Source of the DNA: Rhodospirillaceae bacterium
GTDB lineage: Bacteria > Pseudomonadota > Alphaproteobacteria > Rhodospirillales > Casp-alpha2
DNA: 33,082 bases
Reading direction: 5' to 3'
Assembly (NCBI GenBank): GCA_002706405.1
Contig: PALN01000039.1
Location: forward strand, 1 to 33,082
The translations under genes were made by a program, and so were the position numbers. Positions 9,428-17,396 of this stretch are shown here, one piece after another. The notes under the pieces are model-generated. The model was not told the DNA's origin. It was given only the letters and a program-made list of their open reading frames with translations, and did not search any database. Within the stretch, counting starts at the first letter, position 1, and the number at the start of each line of letters is the position of its first letter.

Positions 9428-11203
9428 TCAGGGGGAATCCTTGGACATTTCATCAGCCGTTGCGGCGGTTTTCGGGGTGACCAGATCGATCAACGTTTGC
9501 GCCATTTTGGCCATGGCGCGGGCGCGGGCCCAGGAATTGTCGATCTTGCGCGCCTCGGCCATGGCGCGGTGAAAGGCGGTCCAGGCGAGATCGCTTTCGC
9601 CGGATCGGGCGTACAGGGTGGCGGTATCGCCGTGAATCCAAACCCGGCTGATGACGCTGGGAATGGCGTCGGCTGCGGCGATGGCGCGGGCTTCGCTGGC
9701 GCGGGAGTCTTCCGGCGCCATGCCGGCGCGGCGCTGCTGGGACGAAATTTCGAACAGGGCTTGACCGCGCAGGCGTGGATCGTTGATGCCTTCGGCGGCG
9801 TCGCGGGCGCGGACGAAACGCCGGGCCAGCACGTCGGACGGCTGGTCCTTGATCCGCGCCATGTCGCTGAGGGCCAGGACCAGGCGGCTGATGGCATAGG
9901 ATCGGGCGAACGGCAGGGTCACTGCTTCGGCGTCGGCGAAGGCTTCGTCGATCACGGCATTGGCGCCGGGCCGGTCGCCCGCCCGCGCCATGGCCACCGC
10001 GATCTCGCCCAGGATCAGCACCCGGTAGCGTTCGGCGTCGATGCCATGGGCAAGGTCCATGGCTTTGTCCAGCCGCGCCGCACGGATCGCCGATTGCGCC
10101 GCGGCGATCATCACCGCCGCCCTGTCGGACCGCTCATTGACCGAGTCGACCAGCACCAGGGCGTCGTCCAAGCGGTCCAGATCGGCAAGTGCGCCCGCGA
10201 CCTGGCGCCAGGCCGCGACCTTCTGGGACGGCGGCACCTTGTTCATGGCCGTGTTCCGGGCCAGCAGAAGCGCCGCGTTGGCGGTGTCCTGGTCGCCGGC
10301 CCGGTAGAGCGTCACCGCCGCGCGGGTGGCGAAGGTGACTTGATCGGTCGGGGCCTTGATGTGCCGCGCCATGCTGTAGAGCAGTGAGGCCGTATTCAGG
10401 GCGGCCTTGAAATATCCGTGGCGCGCCTGGGTGTCGGCGATCGCCGCCAGGGCTTCGATCTGGGTGCGCGATTCGGGAATGATCTCGGCGGCGGCCAGGG
10501 CGTCTTCCTCGCGGCCGGCACGGGCCTGGGCCTGGGCGATGTCGCGCAGCGCGACCATGATCAGGCGCGGGTCCTGGATGCGCCGCGTGGTTTCCATGGC
10601 CTGCGTCATCAGGCCGGCGCGGGCCTGGGCGGCCAGGATCTCGCCCATGGCCCAGTCGCGCAGGTCGCGTTTGCTGACTGCCTTCGCACTTTCAAAGCCT
10701 TCGGCCAACAGGCAGCGCACGGTCGGTGCGTCGAAACAGGGGGCGGGATCGCGGGCCGCCTCGGCGGGGGGGACCGTGCCGTCTTCGATCAGATCACGGG
10801 TCGCCGGATGGGCCATCAGGGCCTGGCGGGCGTCGTCCATGGCTTTGCGCCGGGTGTCGTCCAGATCCCGCAGCAGGCGGCTGATCCGCAGGCTGCGGTC
10901 CAGGTGGTCCTGCAGGGCATCGGTAATGCGGCCGGTGACCTTGAGGCCGGCCTGTTGTTGGTACAGGCGAATGGCGGATGTCAGTTTCTGGTTCAGCTTG
11001 CCGTCGATGAACCCGGCATAGAGGCCCAGGGTCGCCAGGGCGGTCTGTACCTTTCGGACGGCGGCGATGTCCGGGGCTTCGAATTCGGAGCCCAGGCCGG
11101 GCCGGTCGGGGGCTTCGCGGGCGGCCTGCGCGGGCAACGTCGGTGCGGCCAGGGCCAGGCCCGCCAGAATCGCCGCTCCGATGATTGGTCGTGTTCGATA
11201 CAT
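9428..11203 (-). CDS. Secreted peptidoglycan-binding / helical-repeat protein
   Basis: Protein of 591 residues. The N-terminus MYRTRPIIGAAILAGLALAA...LPAQA is a clear signal peptide. The longer frame to 11257 would bury it behind 18 extra residues, so the ATG at 11203 is preferred. At about residues 47-100 is a peptidoglycan_binding_1-like domain (VRKVQTALATLGLYAGFIDGKL ... IRLYQQQAGLKVTG). The rest is an alpha-helical array of TPR-like units rich in A-x-A-x-A-R-A-G. The likely place is the periplasm, anchored to the cell wall and acting as a scaffold. It is divergent from thrB and upstream of the lipoprotein gene. Specific role unknown. Confidence 0.82.
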   Translation of the reverse strand: MYRTRPIIGAAILAGLALAAPTLPAQAAREAPDRPGLGSEFEAPDIAAVRKVQTALATLGLYAGFIDGKLNQKLTSAIRLYQQQAGLKVTGRITDALQDHLDRSLRISRLLRDLDDTRRKAMDDARQALMAHPATRDLIEDGTVPPAEAARDPAPCFDAPTVRCLLAEGFESAKAVSKRDLRDWAMGEILAAQARAGLMTQAMETTRRIQDPRLIMVALRDIAQAQARAGREEDALAAAEIIPESRTQIEALAAIADTQARHGYFKAALNTASLLYSMARHIKAPTDQVTFATRAAVTLYRAGDQDTANAALLLARNTAMNKVPPSQKVAAWRQVAGALADLDRLDDALVLVDSVNERSDRAAVMIAAAQSAIRAARLDKAMDLAHGIDAERYRVLILGEIAVAMARAGDRPGANAVIDEAFADAEAVTLPFARSYAISRLVLALSDMARIKDQPSDVLARRFVRARDAAEGINDPRLRGQALFEISSQQRRAGMAPEDSRASEARAIAAADAIPSVISRVWIHGDTATLYARSGESDLAWTAFHRAMAEARKIDNSWARARAMAKMAQTLIDLVTPKTAATADEMSKDSP

Positions 11204-11343
11204 ACCGGTCCATCTAACCGTTGCGGTTCGTGCGATGCCGGCACCTTGCTGGCGCACCTTCGGGAATTGCTGTTTTATGGGCCCGCACCCAACCGTTCGG
11301 ACGCGTCAGCGTTCGCCGCCCGAAGCTTGAAGATATTACCGCC

Positions 11344-12312
11344 ATGGCCGTCTACACGGAAGTCTCTGACGAGGAACTGGTCGAATTTATGACCGCCTAT
11401 GACCTGGGCGAGGTCGTCGCCGTCAAGGGCATCGCCGAAGGCATCGAGAATTCCAACTTCCTTCTGACCATGTCCTCGGGTGCGTACATCCTGACGCTTT
11501 ACGAAAAGCGGGTCGACCCCCGCGACCTGCCGTTCTTCGTGGGGCTGCTTGATCACCTGGCGGCCGGCGGCGTGGCCTGTCCGCTGCCCGTGCGGGCGCG
11601 CGACGGCGAGGCGCTTCGCACCCTATGCGGCCGGCCGGCGGCGATCGTCACCTTTCTGCCCGGCCTGTGGCCCCGGCGCGTCACGCCCGACCATTGCGCC
11701 GGTGTCGGCCGCGCCCTGGCGCAGATGCATCTGGCGGGGGCGGATTTCCCAGGCGGGCGGGAAAATGCGCTCAGCGTCGACGCCTGGCGGCCATTGCTGA
11801 AAAGCGCCGGCAGCGGGGTGGACAGCGTGCAGGTGGGGCTTGGGGGCAAGCTGAACCGTGATCTTGACGCCATCGAGGCGGCCTGGCCCGAGGACCTGCC
11901 CCGGGGGATCATCCATGCCGACCTGTTTCCCGACAACGTGTTCTTTCGCGGCACGGAGCTGACCGGCCTGATCGATTTCTATTTCGCCTGCCGGGATTTC
12001 CTGGTCTACGACTTGGCGATCTGCCTCAACGCCTGGTGCTTCGAAGCCGATTACAGCTTCAACGTGACCAAGGCGCGGCGGCTGGTCATGGAATACGCGC
12101 GCACCCGGCCGCTTGGCGCCGACGAGGTTCAGGCCTTGCCGCTGCTCGCCCGGGGCGCGGCCATGCGGTTTCTGGTGACTCGCCTGTACGACTGGCTGAA
12201 CACCCCGCCGGGGGCCCTGGTCACGCCGAAGGACCCGCTGGAATACGTGGCCAAGCTGCGCTTTCACGAACAGGTGAAAAGTGCCGCCGAATATGGATTG
12301 GACGTGGACTGA
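11344..12312 (+). CDS. thrB: Homoserine kinase (APH-fold type)
   Basis: Phosphorylates homoserine in threonine biosynthesis. 322 residues, the usual size of the aminoglycoside-phosphotransferase-like ThrB of alphaproteobacteria, not the GHMP type of E. coli. N-terminus [22 protein letters not shown] is characteristic. The catalytic loop is [11 protein letters not shown] (His191, Asp193, Asn198), followed by the metal-binding LIDFYFAC. The frame opens at 11221, but the ATG at 11344 gives the family length and N-terminus. RNase HI starts four bases after its stop, the common alphaproteobacterial thrB-rnhA pairing. The next enzyme, threonine synthase, is about 13 kb away at 25562. Confidence 0.93.
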   Translation: MAVYTEVSDEELVEFMTAYDLGEVVAVKGIAEGIENSNFLLTMSSGAYILTLYEKRVDPRDLPFFVGLLDHLAAGGVACPLPVRARDGEALRTLCGRPAAIVTFLPGLWPRRVTPDHCAGVGRALAQMHLAGADFPGGRENALSVDAWRPLLKSAGSGVDSVQVGLGGKLNRDLDAIEAAWPEDLPRGIIHADLFPDNVFFRGTELTGLIDFYFACRDFLVYDLAICLNAWCFEADYSFNVTKARRLVMEYARTRPLGADEVQALPLLARGAAMRFLVTRLYDWLNTPPGALVTPKDPLEYVAKLRFHEQVKSAAEYGLDVD

Positions 12313-12316
12313 ATTG

Positions 12317-12760
12317 ATGACGGACTCTGACGAACGAATCGAAATCTTCACCGATGGGGCCTGCTCGGGCAATCCGGGGCCCGGCGGCTGGGGCGTGCTG
12401 CTGCGCTGGCGCGACCATGAAAAGGAGCTTTGCGGCGGCGAGGCGCAAAGCACCAACAACCGCATGGAACTGATGGCGGCGATCCAGGGACTGGAATCCC
12501 TGACGCGGCCGTCCAAGGTCCGCCTGGTCACCGACAGCACCTATGTGAAGGACGGCATCACCAAGTGGATCCACGGCTGGAAACGCAACGGTTGGAAGAC
12601 CGCGGCCAAGAAACCGGTGAAGAACGAGGACCTGTGGCGCCGGCTGGAGGCCGCCCTCGGCCCCCACGATGTCGAATGGCATTGGGTCAAGGGCCACGAC
12701 GGCCACGCGGAGAACGAGCGGGCGGACGAACTGGCCCGGCGCGGCATCTTGGAAATCTAG
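12317..12760 (+). CDS. rnhA: Ribonuclease HI
   Basis: Cuts the RNA strand of RNA-DNA hybrids. 147 residues with the full active site: Asp13 ([16 protein letters not shown]), Glu51 (NNRMELMAA), Asp73 (TDSTYV), His127 and Asp137 (ERADELA). These equal D10, E48, D70, H124 and D134 of E. coli with a constant offset of three. The basic handle region [18 protein letters not shown] is present. Start at the ATG at 12317, four bases after the thrB stop, implying translational coupling. The longer in-frame start lies inside thrB and is rejected. Confidence 0.97.
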   Translation: MTDSDERIEIFTDGACSGNPGPGGWGVLLRWRDHEKELCGGEAQSTNNRMELMAAIQGLESLTRPSKVRLVTDSTYVKDGITKWIHGWKRNGWKTAAKKPVKNEDLWRRLEAALGPHDVEWHWVKGHDGHAENERADELARRGILEI

Positions 12761-12827
12761 AGTCGGGCCGGCCGGGCGCCTATTTGCCGCACTGCATCAC
12801 CTGATTTCCTCTATATCCGACGGCTTA

Positions 12828-12856
12828 TTGCGATCCGCTATGTTGCAGTGCATTAT
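12828..12856 (+). promoter_or_regulatory. Possible PHB depolymerase promoter overlapped by an inverted GCACTGCA repeat
   Basis: TTGCGA (12828-12833), 17-base spacer, CATTAT (12851-12856), four of six matches in each box. TGCAGTGC (12844-12851) lies across the spacer and -10 edge, and its inverse GCACTGCA occurs at 12789-12796. TGC-rich repeats are known targets of PhaR-type PHB regulators, so a repressor site is possible but unproven. Confidence 0.4.
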
Positions 12857-12901
12857 ATGGCTGCCGGACGCGCCTTCTGCGCGCGGGAAAGGACACCATT
12901 C

Positions 12902-14137
12902 ATGCTTTACTACATGCACGAAATGCAGCGTCTCGCGATGGCCCCGTCACGGGCCGTGGCGGATGCGCTCAAGTTCGCCGCCAACAATCCCATGAACGCC
13001 TTCAGCCACACGCCCGTGGGCAAGGCCATGGGTTCGGCCGCCGAAATCTATTCGCGGATGACCAATAAGTACGGCAAGCCCGAATGGGGCATCGACCATA
13101 CGATGATCGACGGCAAGAAAGTGCCCGTCGAGGTCGAAGTGATGGTCCATCGCACCTATTGCGACCTGATCCATTTCAAGCGCGCCACCAACCGCAACGA
13201 CCCCAAGGTCCTGATCGCGGCCCCCTTGTCGGGGCATTTCGCGACCTTGTTGCGCGGCACGGTCGAGGCCATGCTGCCCGACCATGACGTCTACGTCACC
13301 GACTGGCTGGATTGCCGCAACATTCCGGTCATGGCCGACATGTTCAACCTGAACGACTACATCGACTACATCATCGATTTCCTGCATTTCCTGGGCCCCA
13401 ACACCCACGTCATCGCGGTGTGTCAGCCCAGCGTGCCGGTGATGGCGGCGGTCTCCGTCATGTCCGGTTGGCAGGATATCTGCGCGCCCGCGACCATGAC
13501 CTTGATGGGCGGGCCGGTCGATACCCGGGTCGGCAAGACCGCGGTCAACAAACTGGCCAAGGAAAACGACAAGAAGTGGTTTGAGAAGAACGTCATCACC
13601 ACCGTGCCGCCGCCATATCCGGGGGCCTTCCGCCGCGTGCTGCCGGGCTTCGTGCAACTGTCGAACTTCATTTCCATGAACCTTGAGCGGCACATGCTGT
13701 CCATGAACGAGCTGTTCGACCACCTGGTCGAAGGCGACGACGAGGCGGCGGACAAGAAGTCGGCGTTCTACGAGGAATACCTCGCGGTCATGGACCTGCC
13801 GGCGGAATACTTCCTGCAGACGTTGGAAGTCGTGTTTCAGGAACATTCCCTGCCGAAGGGGGAAATGATGTTCCGATGGCAGAATGTCGATCCGGGCAAG
13901 ATCACGGACACGGCGATTCTCTGTGTCGAGGGTGAGCTGGACGACATTTCCGGCGTCGGCCAGACCAAGGCCGCGCTCGACATCACGCCGAACCTGCACA
14001 CGAAGAAGAAGCACTATCACCTGGAAAAAGGCGTCGGCCATTACGGCGTGTTCAACGGCCGTAAATGGCGTGAGAACATCGCCCCCACGGTAAAGGACTT
14101 CATGCGCACCCACGCCAAGGCGCCCGTTAAAGCCTAG
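12902..14137 (+). CDS. phaZ: Intracellular polyhydroxybutyrate depolymerase
   Basis: Mobilises stored PHB granules in the cytoplasm. 411 residues, without signal peptide. It is of the Ralstonia PhaZ1 type, whose nucleophile is Cys rather than Ser: Cys174 in IAVCQPSVPVMAA replaces the lipase box Ser. The rest of the triad is probably Asp347 (VEGELDDISG) and His380 (KGVGHYGVFNGRKW). The N-terminus MLYYMHEMQRLAMAPSR is typical. The ATG at 12902 follows GGAAAGGA, and the longer frame from 12848 is discarded. It converges on the LysR gene, the two stop codons overlapping in a shared CTAG. Confidence 0.93.
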   Translation: MLYYMHEMQRLAMAPSRAVADALKFAANNPMNAFSHTPVGKAMGSAAEIYSRMTNKYGKPEWGIDHTMIDGKKVPVEVEVMVHRTYCDLIHFKRATNRNDPKVLIAAPLSGHFATLLRGTVEAMLPDHDVYVTDWLDCRNIPVMADMFNLNDYIDYIIDFLHFLGPNTHVIAVCQPSVPVMAAVSVMSGWQDICAPATMTLMGGPVDTRVGKTAVNKLAKENDKKWFEKNVITTVPPPYPGAFRRVLPGFVQLSNFISMNLERHMLSMNELFDHLVEGDDEAADKKSAFYEEYLAVMDLPAEYFLQTLEVVFQEHSLPKGEMMFRWQNVDPGKITDTAILCVEGELDDISGVGQTKAALDITPNLHTKKKHYHLEKGVGHYGVFNGRKWRENIAPTVKDFMRTHAKAPVKA

Positions 14138-15021
14138 GCACCCCGGCGCGACAGCAATTCCGCGACCAGGGCGGCCGGTCCTTCGGGAGGCCGCCCCGGC
14201 GCGTGCACCAGCACCATGCGGCGGAACGCTTCGGGCTCCGACAGGCGCCGGGTGACCAGCGTCTGGTCGGCGGCGGTGGGCGCCGCCAGTTCCGGCAGTA
14301 CGGCGATCCCCATGCCGGCGGCGACCAGGGCGCAAACCGCTTCCGGCCGGGACATTTCCTGCACGGGGCGCACGCTTACCCCCTGATCCTGCAGCACACC
14401 GTCGATCAGCGCCCGGCTGCCCGTGCGGGCATCCAGCATCACCATGTCGGCTCCCTCCAGATCGCGCCATTTGGGGGCCCGCTTGCGCGCCAGAGGATGA
14501 CCCTGGGGGCAGACCAGGCAAAAAATATCGTTGCCCAGCGGTGTCGCCGCCAAGGCGGCAATATCCCGTCCTTCGTTGAGCACGCCCAGGTCGGCGCGGC
14601 CGTCCAACACCGCCGCCGCCACGTCTTCGGCGGCCATTTCCTCGATCCGCAGGTCGATTTCCGGGTAACGGCCACGGCATTCGGCACAGCAGGGCGGCAG
14701 CAGCCGGGTGATTGCCGTCGGCACGGCGGCGATACGCACGCGCCCCCGCCGGCGCAGGGCGGTGCTGCGGGCATTCTCCAGGACATTGTTCAGATCATCC
14801 AGCAGGCCGCCGACGCGGCCCGCTAGGTCGCGCCCGGTTTCCGTCGGCCGCACGTTGCGGGTGTCGCGGTCGAACAGGGGCAGGCCCAGTTCGGCTTCCA
14901 GATGGCGCACGCTGGTGCTGACGGCGGATTGGGTCATGCCCAGGTCCTGGGCCGCGCGGGTGAAGCTGCCGTGGCGCGCGACAGCGGTCAGGACCTGTAA
15001 TTGGCGAAGGGTAAAATTCAT
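14134..15021 (-). CDS. LysR-family transcriptional regulator
   Basis: 295 residues. Winged helix-turn-helix at about 1-60 (FTLRQLQVLTAVARHGSFTRAA, then MTQSAVSTSVRHLEAELG, LFDRDTR), followed by a two-lobed periplasmic-binding-like effector domain. It is divergent from the glutathione S-transferase gene at 15132, which is therefore the likely target. The AT-rich gap carries a 13-bp inverted repeat covering this gene's own start codon, consistent with autoregulation. Effector unknown. Confidence 0.92.
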   Translation of the reverse strand: MNFTLRQLQVLTAVARHGSFTRAAQDLGMTQSAVSTSVRHLEAELGLPLFDRDTRNVRPTETGRDLAGRVGGLLDDLNNVLENARSTALRRRGRVRIAAVPTAITRLLPPCCAECRGRYPEIDLRIEEMAAEDVAAAVLDGRADLGVLNEGRDIAALAATPLGNDIFCLVCPQGHPLARKRAPKWRDLEGADMVMLDARTGSRALIDGVLQDQGVSVRPVQEMSRPEAVCALVAAGMGIAVLPELAAPTAADQTLVTRRLSEPEAFRRMVLVHAPGRPPEGPAALVAELLSRRGA

Positions 15022-15057
15022 AAATTTAATAGATGAATAATTATAATTTATGAATTT
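15014..15057. promoter_or_regulatory. 13-bp inverted repeat over the LysR start codon, candidate operator
   Basis: AAATTCATAAATT (15014-15026) is repeated exactly inverted as AATTTATGAATTT (15045-15057), with an 18-base spacer. The left arm covers the LysR ATG (15019-15021, - strand). The block is very AT-rich against a GC-rich background and lies between divergent LysR and GST genes, where LysR-type regulators usually bind. Confidence 0.6.
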
Positions 15058-15118
15058 GATTTAAGCAACGGCCCGGCAGATCATGAGCGTCAAATCAACA
15101 AACACCCGCCCCCCAGAT

Positions 15119-15124
15119 GGAGGA
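15119..15124 (+). promoter_or_regulatory. Ribosome binding site deciding the GST start
   Basis: GGAGGA seven bases before the ATG at 15132. The in-frame ATG at 15117 overlaps this site and so is unlikely to be the start. Confidence 0.8.
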
Positions 15125-15131
15125 CTTCCAA

Positions 15132-15776
15132 ATGTCAGCCCAATCAGCACCCGTCCGTATCCTCGGCCGTTCCAATTCGTTCAACGTGCGCAAGATCCTT
15201 TGGGTCTGCGACGAGATGGACATGCCTTATGAGCGCGAGGACTATGGTCGCGGCTTCCGCGCCTGCACGGATCCCGAGTTTCTCGCCCTGAACCCAGTCG
15301 CCCAGGTGCCCGTGGTGCTTGATGGCGGCGCGGTCATGCGTGAATCCAATTCCATCGTCCGCTATCTGGCATCCAAGGCGGGGCGGGACGATCTGTATCC
15401 CGCCGATCTGGTCAAGCGCCAGCAGGTCGAACAATGGATGGACTGGATCGCCTACGACCTGACCCACGCGCTGCGCGGCGCCTTCCTGGGCGGGGTGCTC
15501 CAGGAAGAGCCTTGGAACAACGACTGGTTCATCAATCAGGGCCGCAAGGACCTGATCCACGACATGCTGATCGTCGAGGAGCATTTGGCGGCAAACGGCC
15601 CATACATCACGGGCGAAACCTTCACCGTCGCCGATATTTCCATGGGGCTGGTGGTCAACCGTTGGTTCGTGGTCGAGGGCTTCGAGAAGCCGGAAACACC
15701 GGCGCTTGCCGCGTATTACGAGCTTTTGAGCCAGCGCCCGGCCTACCTTGCCCACGGGCGCAACGGCCTGCCCTGA
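15132..15776 (+). CDS. Glutathione S-transferase family protein
   Basis: 214 residues. Thioredoxin-fold N-terminal domain (VRILGRSNSFNVRKILWVCDEM; then NPVAQVPVVLDGGAVMRESNSIVRYLA, the cis-Pro and glutathione gamma-glutamyl site) and an all-helical C-terminal domain (YITGETFTVADISMGL is the usual N-capping box). The catalytic residue is probably among the serines of RSNSFNVRK. Such enzymes conjugate or reduce electrophiles with glutathione; the substrate cannot be read from the sequence. Divergent from a LysR regulator that probably controls it. Confidence 0.92.
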   Translation: MSAQSAPVRILGRSNSFNVRKILWVCDEMDMPYEREDYGRGFRACTDPEFLALNPVAQVPVVLDGGAVMRESNSIVRYLASKAGRDDLYPADLVKRQQVEQWMDWIAYDLTHALRGAFLGGVLQEEPWNNDWFINQGRKDLIHDMLIVEEHLAANGPYITGETFTVADISMGLVVNRWFVVEGFEKPETPALAAYYELLSQRPAYLAHGRNGLP

Positions 15777-15799
15777 GGCCCGCCGGTTTCGGTCTGAAT

Positions 15800-15827
15800 T
15801 TGCGAAAATCCGGTCGGAATTCATAAT
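15800..15827 (+). promoter_or_regulatory. Probable promoter of the ABC importer operon
   Basis: TTGCGA (15800-15805), 16-base spacer, CATAAT (15822-15827). The expected start near 15834 puts the perfect inverted repeat at 15849-15878 at the beginning of the transcript. Confidence 0.55.
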
Positions 15828-15848
15828 CCGGGATGCTACAGTTTTGTT

Positions 15849-15878
15849 ACGGTTCTGTTACACAGGTAACAGAACCGT
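15849..15878. promoter_or_regulatory. Perfect 13-bp inverted repeat in the leader of the ABC importer genes
   Basis: ACGGTTCTGTTAC (15849-15861), loop ACAG, GTAACAGAACCGT (15866-15878). A further TGTTAC sits 11 bases upstream of the one inside the left arm. No T-run follows on either strand, so it is not a typical terminator. It may be a protein-binding operator or an mRNA hairpin. Confidence 0.6.
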
Positions 15879-15955
15879 CCTGCCCGCAATGAACGGCGCA
15901 GGGGCGCAAAAACTGGAAGGTCATCGATCTTCACGTCTCGGAGGACATTAAGATA

Positions 15956-17305
15956 ATGAAACGCAAGGATTTCCTGCGTGCGGTTTCCGGCGCGTTGGCC
16001 GCGCTGGCCGTTTCCGCATTACCGGCGTTTGCCGCCGATCTGGAAGGCAAACTCGTCATCGTCACATCCTATCCGCCCGATACCACGGTGACGGTGAAGA
16101 AGGCGTTCGAGGCCGCCCATCCCGGCGTCGAAGTCGAGATGCTGAAGAAAAAGACCACCGCCGGCATCAAGTTCCTTCAGGAAACGGCGACCAACAACAA
16201 GGCCGACATGTTCTGGGCCTCGGCGCCCGACGCCTTCGAAGTGTTGAAGGGCGACGGCCTGTTGGCCAAATACGACGTCAAGGTGCAGGGCATTCCGGAA
16301 AAGGTGGGTGCCTTCCCGATCAACGACCCCGACGGCTACTACAAGGGATTCGCCGCCTCGGGCTACGGGATCATGTGGAACACCCGCTACCTGAAGGCCA
16401 AGAAACTGCCCGTGCCCAAGACCTGGGCGGAACTGGCCGATCCGGTCTACTTCGGCCATGTCGGCATGAGCGCGCCGTCGCGCTCGGGCACCACGCATCT
16501 GACCGTGGAAACCATCCTGCAGGGCATGGGTTGGGAAAAGGGCTGGGCCCTGATGAAGGCCATGTCCGGCAACTTCAAGACCGTCACCGAACGCAGCTTC
16601 GGCGTGCCCGATGGTGTCAACTCGGGCCAGTTCGGGCTGGGCATCGTCATCGACTTCTTCGGTCTGTCGTCGCAGGCGTCGGGCTTCCCGGTCGATTTCC
16701 TGTATCCGCCGATCACCACCCTGGTGCCGGCCAACATCGCGATCGTGAAGAACGCGCCGCATCCCAAGGCGGCGGCGGCCTTTATCGAATTCCTGCTGTC
16801 CCCGGAAGGCCAGGCGGTTCTGCTTGATCCCAAGATCCGCCGTCTGCCAGTGAACCCCGCGACCTATGCCAAGGCGCCCGCCGGGTTCCCCAACCCGTTC
16901 AAGGACCCGTCTCTCGGCTCGGCCGTCAAGTTCGACCTGGATTTGTCCAAGAGCCGCTACAACGTGGTCAATTCCCTGTTCGACGTGATGGTGACCTATC
17001 GCCTGGACGACTTGCAGAATGCGGTCAAGGCGATCCATGACGCCAAGGCGAAGGCCCAGGGCAAATCCAACGCTGACGCGGACAAGCTGATCGCCGAGGC
17101 TGAGGCCCTGGTCGCCAAGATGCCGATCACCGAGGCCGAGGCCGGCAAGAAGGAATTCAACGCAATCTTCAAGAAGAAGCGCAAGAAGGCCGACACCAAG
17201 GTCACCGGCCGTCAGGCCGAGGTCGAGCAGCAGTGGGACGAAGAGGTCAAAGCGAATTACGCCAAGGCCAAGGAGCTGGCGGAAAAAGCCGCTTCCATGC
17301 TGTAA
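15956..17305 (+). CDS. ABC importer periplasmic binding protein (Fe3+/phosphonate-like family) with extended tail
   Basis: 449 residues. Signal peptide at 1-26 (RKDFLRAVSGALAALAVSALPAFA). The body, about 27-340, resembles AfuA/FbpA-type binding proteins (KLVIVTSYPPDTTVTVKKAFEAAHPGVEV at the start; AAAAFIEFLLSPEGQAVL near the end). Ferric-binding members use a Tyr-Tyr pair; the matching place here reads GIVIDFFGLSS with Phe234-Phe235, so ferric ion is not the obvious substrate. The last ~105 residues are a Lys/Ala/Glu-rich, probably helical extension that ordinary members (about 340 residues) lack. It captures substrate for the permease and ATPase encoded downstream. GGAGGA ten bases before the ATG supports the start. 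Substrate unknown. Confidence 0.85.
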   Translation: MKRKDFLRAVSGALAALAVSALPAFAADLEGKLVIVTSYPPDTTVTVKKAFEAAHPGVEVEMLKKKTTAGIKFLQETATNNKADMFWASAPDAFEVLKGDGLLAKYDVKVQGIPEKVGAFPINDPDGYYKGFAASGYGIMWNTRYLKAKKLPVPKTWAELADPVYFGHVGMSAPSRSGTTHLTVETILQGMGWEKGWALMKAMSGNFKTVTERSFGVPDGVNSGQFGLGIVIDFFGLSSQASGFPVDFLYPPITTLVPANIAIVKNAPHPKAAAAFIEFLLSPEGQAVLLDPKIRRLPVNPATYAKAPAGFPNPFKDPSLGSAVKFDLDLSKSRYNVVNSLFDVMVTYRLDDLQNAVKAIHDAKAKAQGKSNADADKLIAEAEALVAKMPITEAEAGKKEFNAIFKKKRKKADTKVTGRQAEVEQQWDEEVKANYAKAKELAEKAASML

Positions 17306-17320
17306 GCCGATTCTTTATCC

Positions 17321-17359
17321 AGGCGCCCGGTCCGGCCGTGGGCCGGGCGCCTGTTTATT
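17321..17359 (+). terminator. Hairpin after the binding-protein gene, probable attenuating terminator
   Basis: AGGCGCCCGG (17321-17330) pairs with CCGGGCGCCT (17343-17352). The stem extends inwards by TCC/GGG, and GTTTATT follows. Lying between the binding protein and the permease, it would lower transport-component expression relative to the abundant binding protein, a common arrangement in ABC operons. Confidence 0.75.
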
Positions 17360-17396
17360 CCGACGCTGACGTTTCTGATACTGACCGGGGGATGTC

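Noticed and set aside
12947..14680. 577-codon - strand frame across the PHB depolymerase and LysR genes
   Set aside because: Spans two real genes with family-level matches; low-complexity shadow.
16019..17038. 339-codon frame opposite the binding protein
   Set aside because: Gly/His/Arg-rich antisense shadow without start signals.
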